Shown: positions 63,912 to 64,000 of the stretch, piece after piece
How the letters are laid out: every line of letters begins with the position of its first letter
How positions within the stretch are numbered: the first letter of the stretch is position 1
NCBI GenBank assembly: GCA_022826195.1
Contig: JAJDVI010000066.1
Span: 97,577-161,576, forward strand
Origin: Acidobacteriota bacterium
Lineage (GTDB): Bacteria > Acidobacteriota > Vicinamibacteria > Marinacidobacterales > Marinacidobacteraceae
DNA length: 64,000 nt
Reading direction: 5' to 3'
Translations under genes and position numbers: made by a program
Notes under the pieces: model-generated
Seen by the model: the letters and a program-made list of their open reading frames with translations, nothing else
Databases searched by the model: none
What the model was told of the DNA's origin: nothing

Positions 63912-64000
63912 GACCCCTCGTAAGTCGTTGTTATTGCGGGCGAGTATACACGATCCCCGAAAACGGGGGTCACGTCTGGGGCCACTTCCTCAACGGCCCG

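Noticed and set aside
63620-63985. 121-aa minus-strand ORF overlapping the symporter 3' end
   Set aside because: Mostly antisense to the symporter and includes a REP-like repeat; no independent support.

Overview
High-GC bacterial chromosome segment. The gene style would fit an Acidobacteriota-like lineage, but that is a guess; no taxonomic marker was tested. Housekeeping genes include the pheA 3' end, ppx, apaH, selB, radC, a fur-family regulator, larC, tatD, a polyprenyl synthetase, the RNase P RNA (rnpB) and carAB. A catabolic region at 26-33 kb (aconitase X pair, NSS transporter, two ornithine-cyclodeaminase-family reductases, proline dehydrogenase, DHDPS-family lyase) is best read as cis-3-hydroxyproline/proline degradation. 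Accessory parts are a RES/Xre toxin-antitoxin pair next to an ATPase/nuclease pair (33.3-36.4 kb), BrnT/BrnA (45.8-46.3 kb), a MmeI-like Type IIL restriction-modification enzyme (47.3-50.1 kb), and a mobilizable-element module (50.9-56.2 kb). That module has a P4-type integrase, an HU-like protein and a ColE1-like mobC/mobA cassette with mobB and mobD nested out of frame inside mobA. Unexplained structures include a 32-bp palindrome-bearing tandem array between larA-like and penicillin acylase genes, helically phased operator-like repeats at the RES/Xre start, a dispersed two-hairpin REP-like family, and an apparently nucleophile-less Fes-like esterase coupled to an S51-like protein. All calls come from reading the sequence and the supplied translations; no database search was run.
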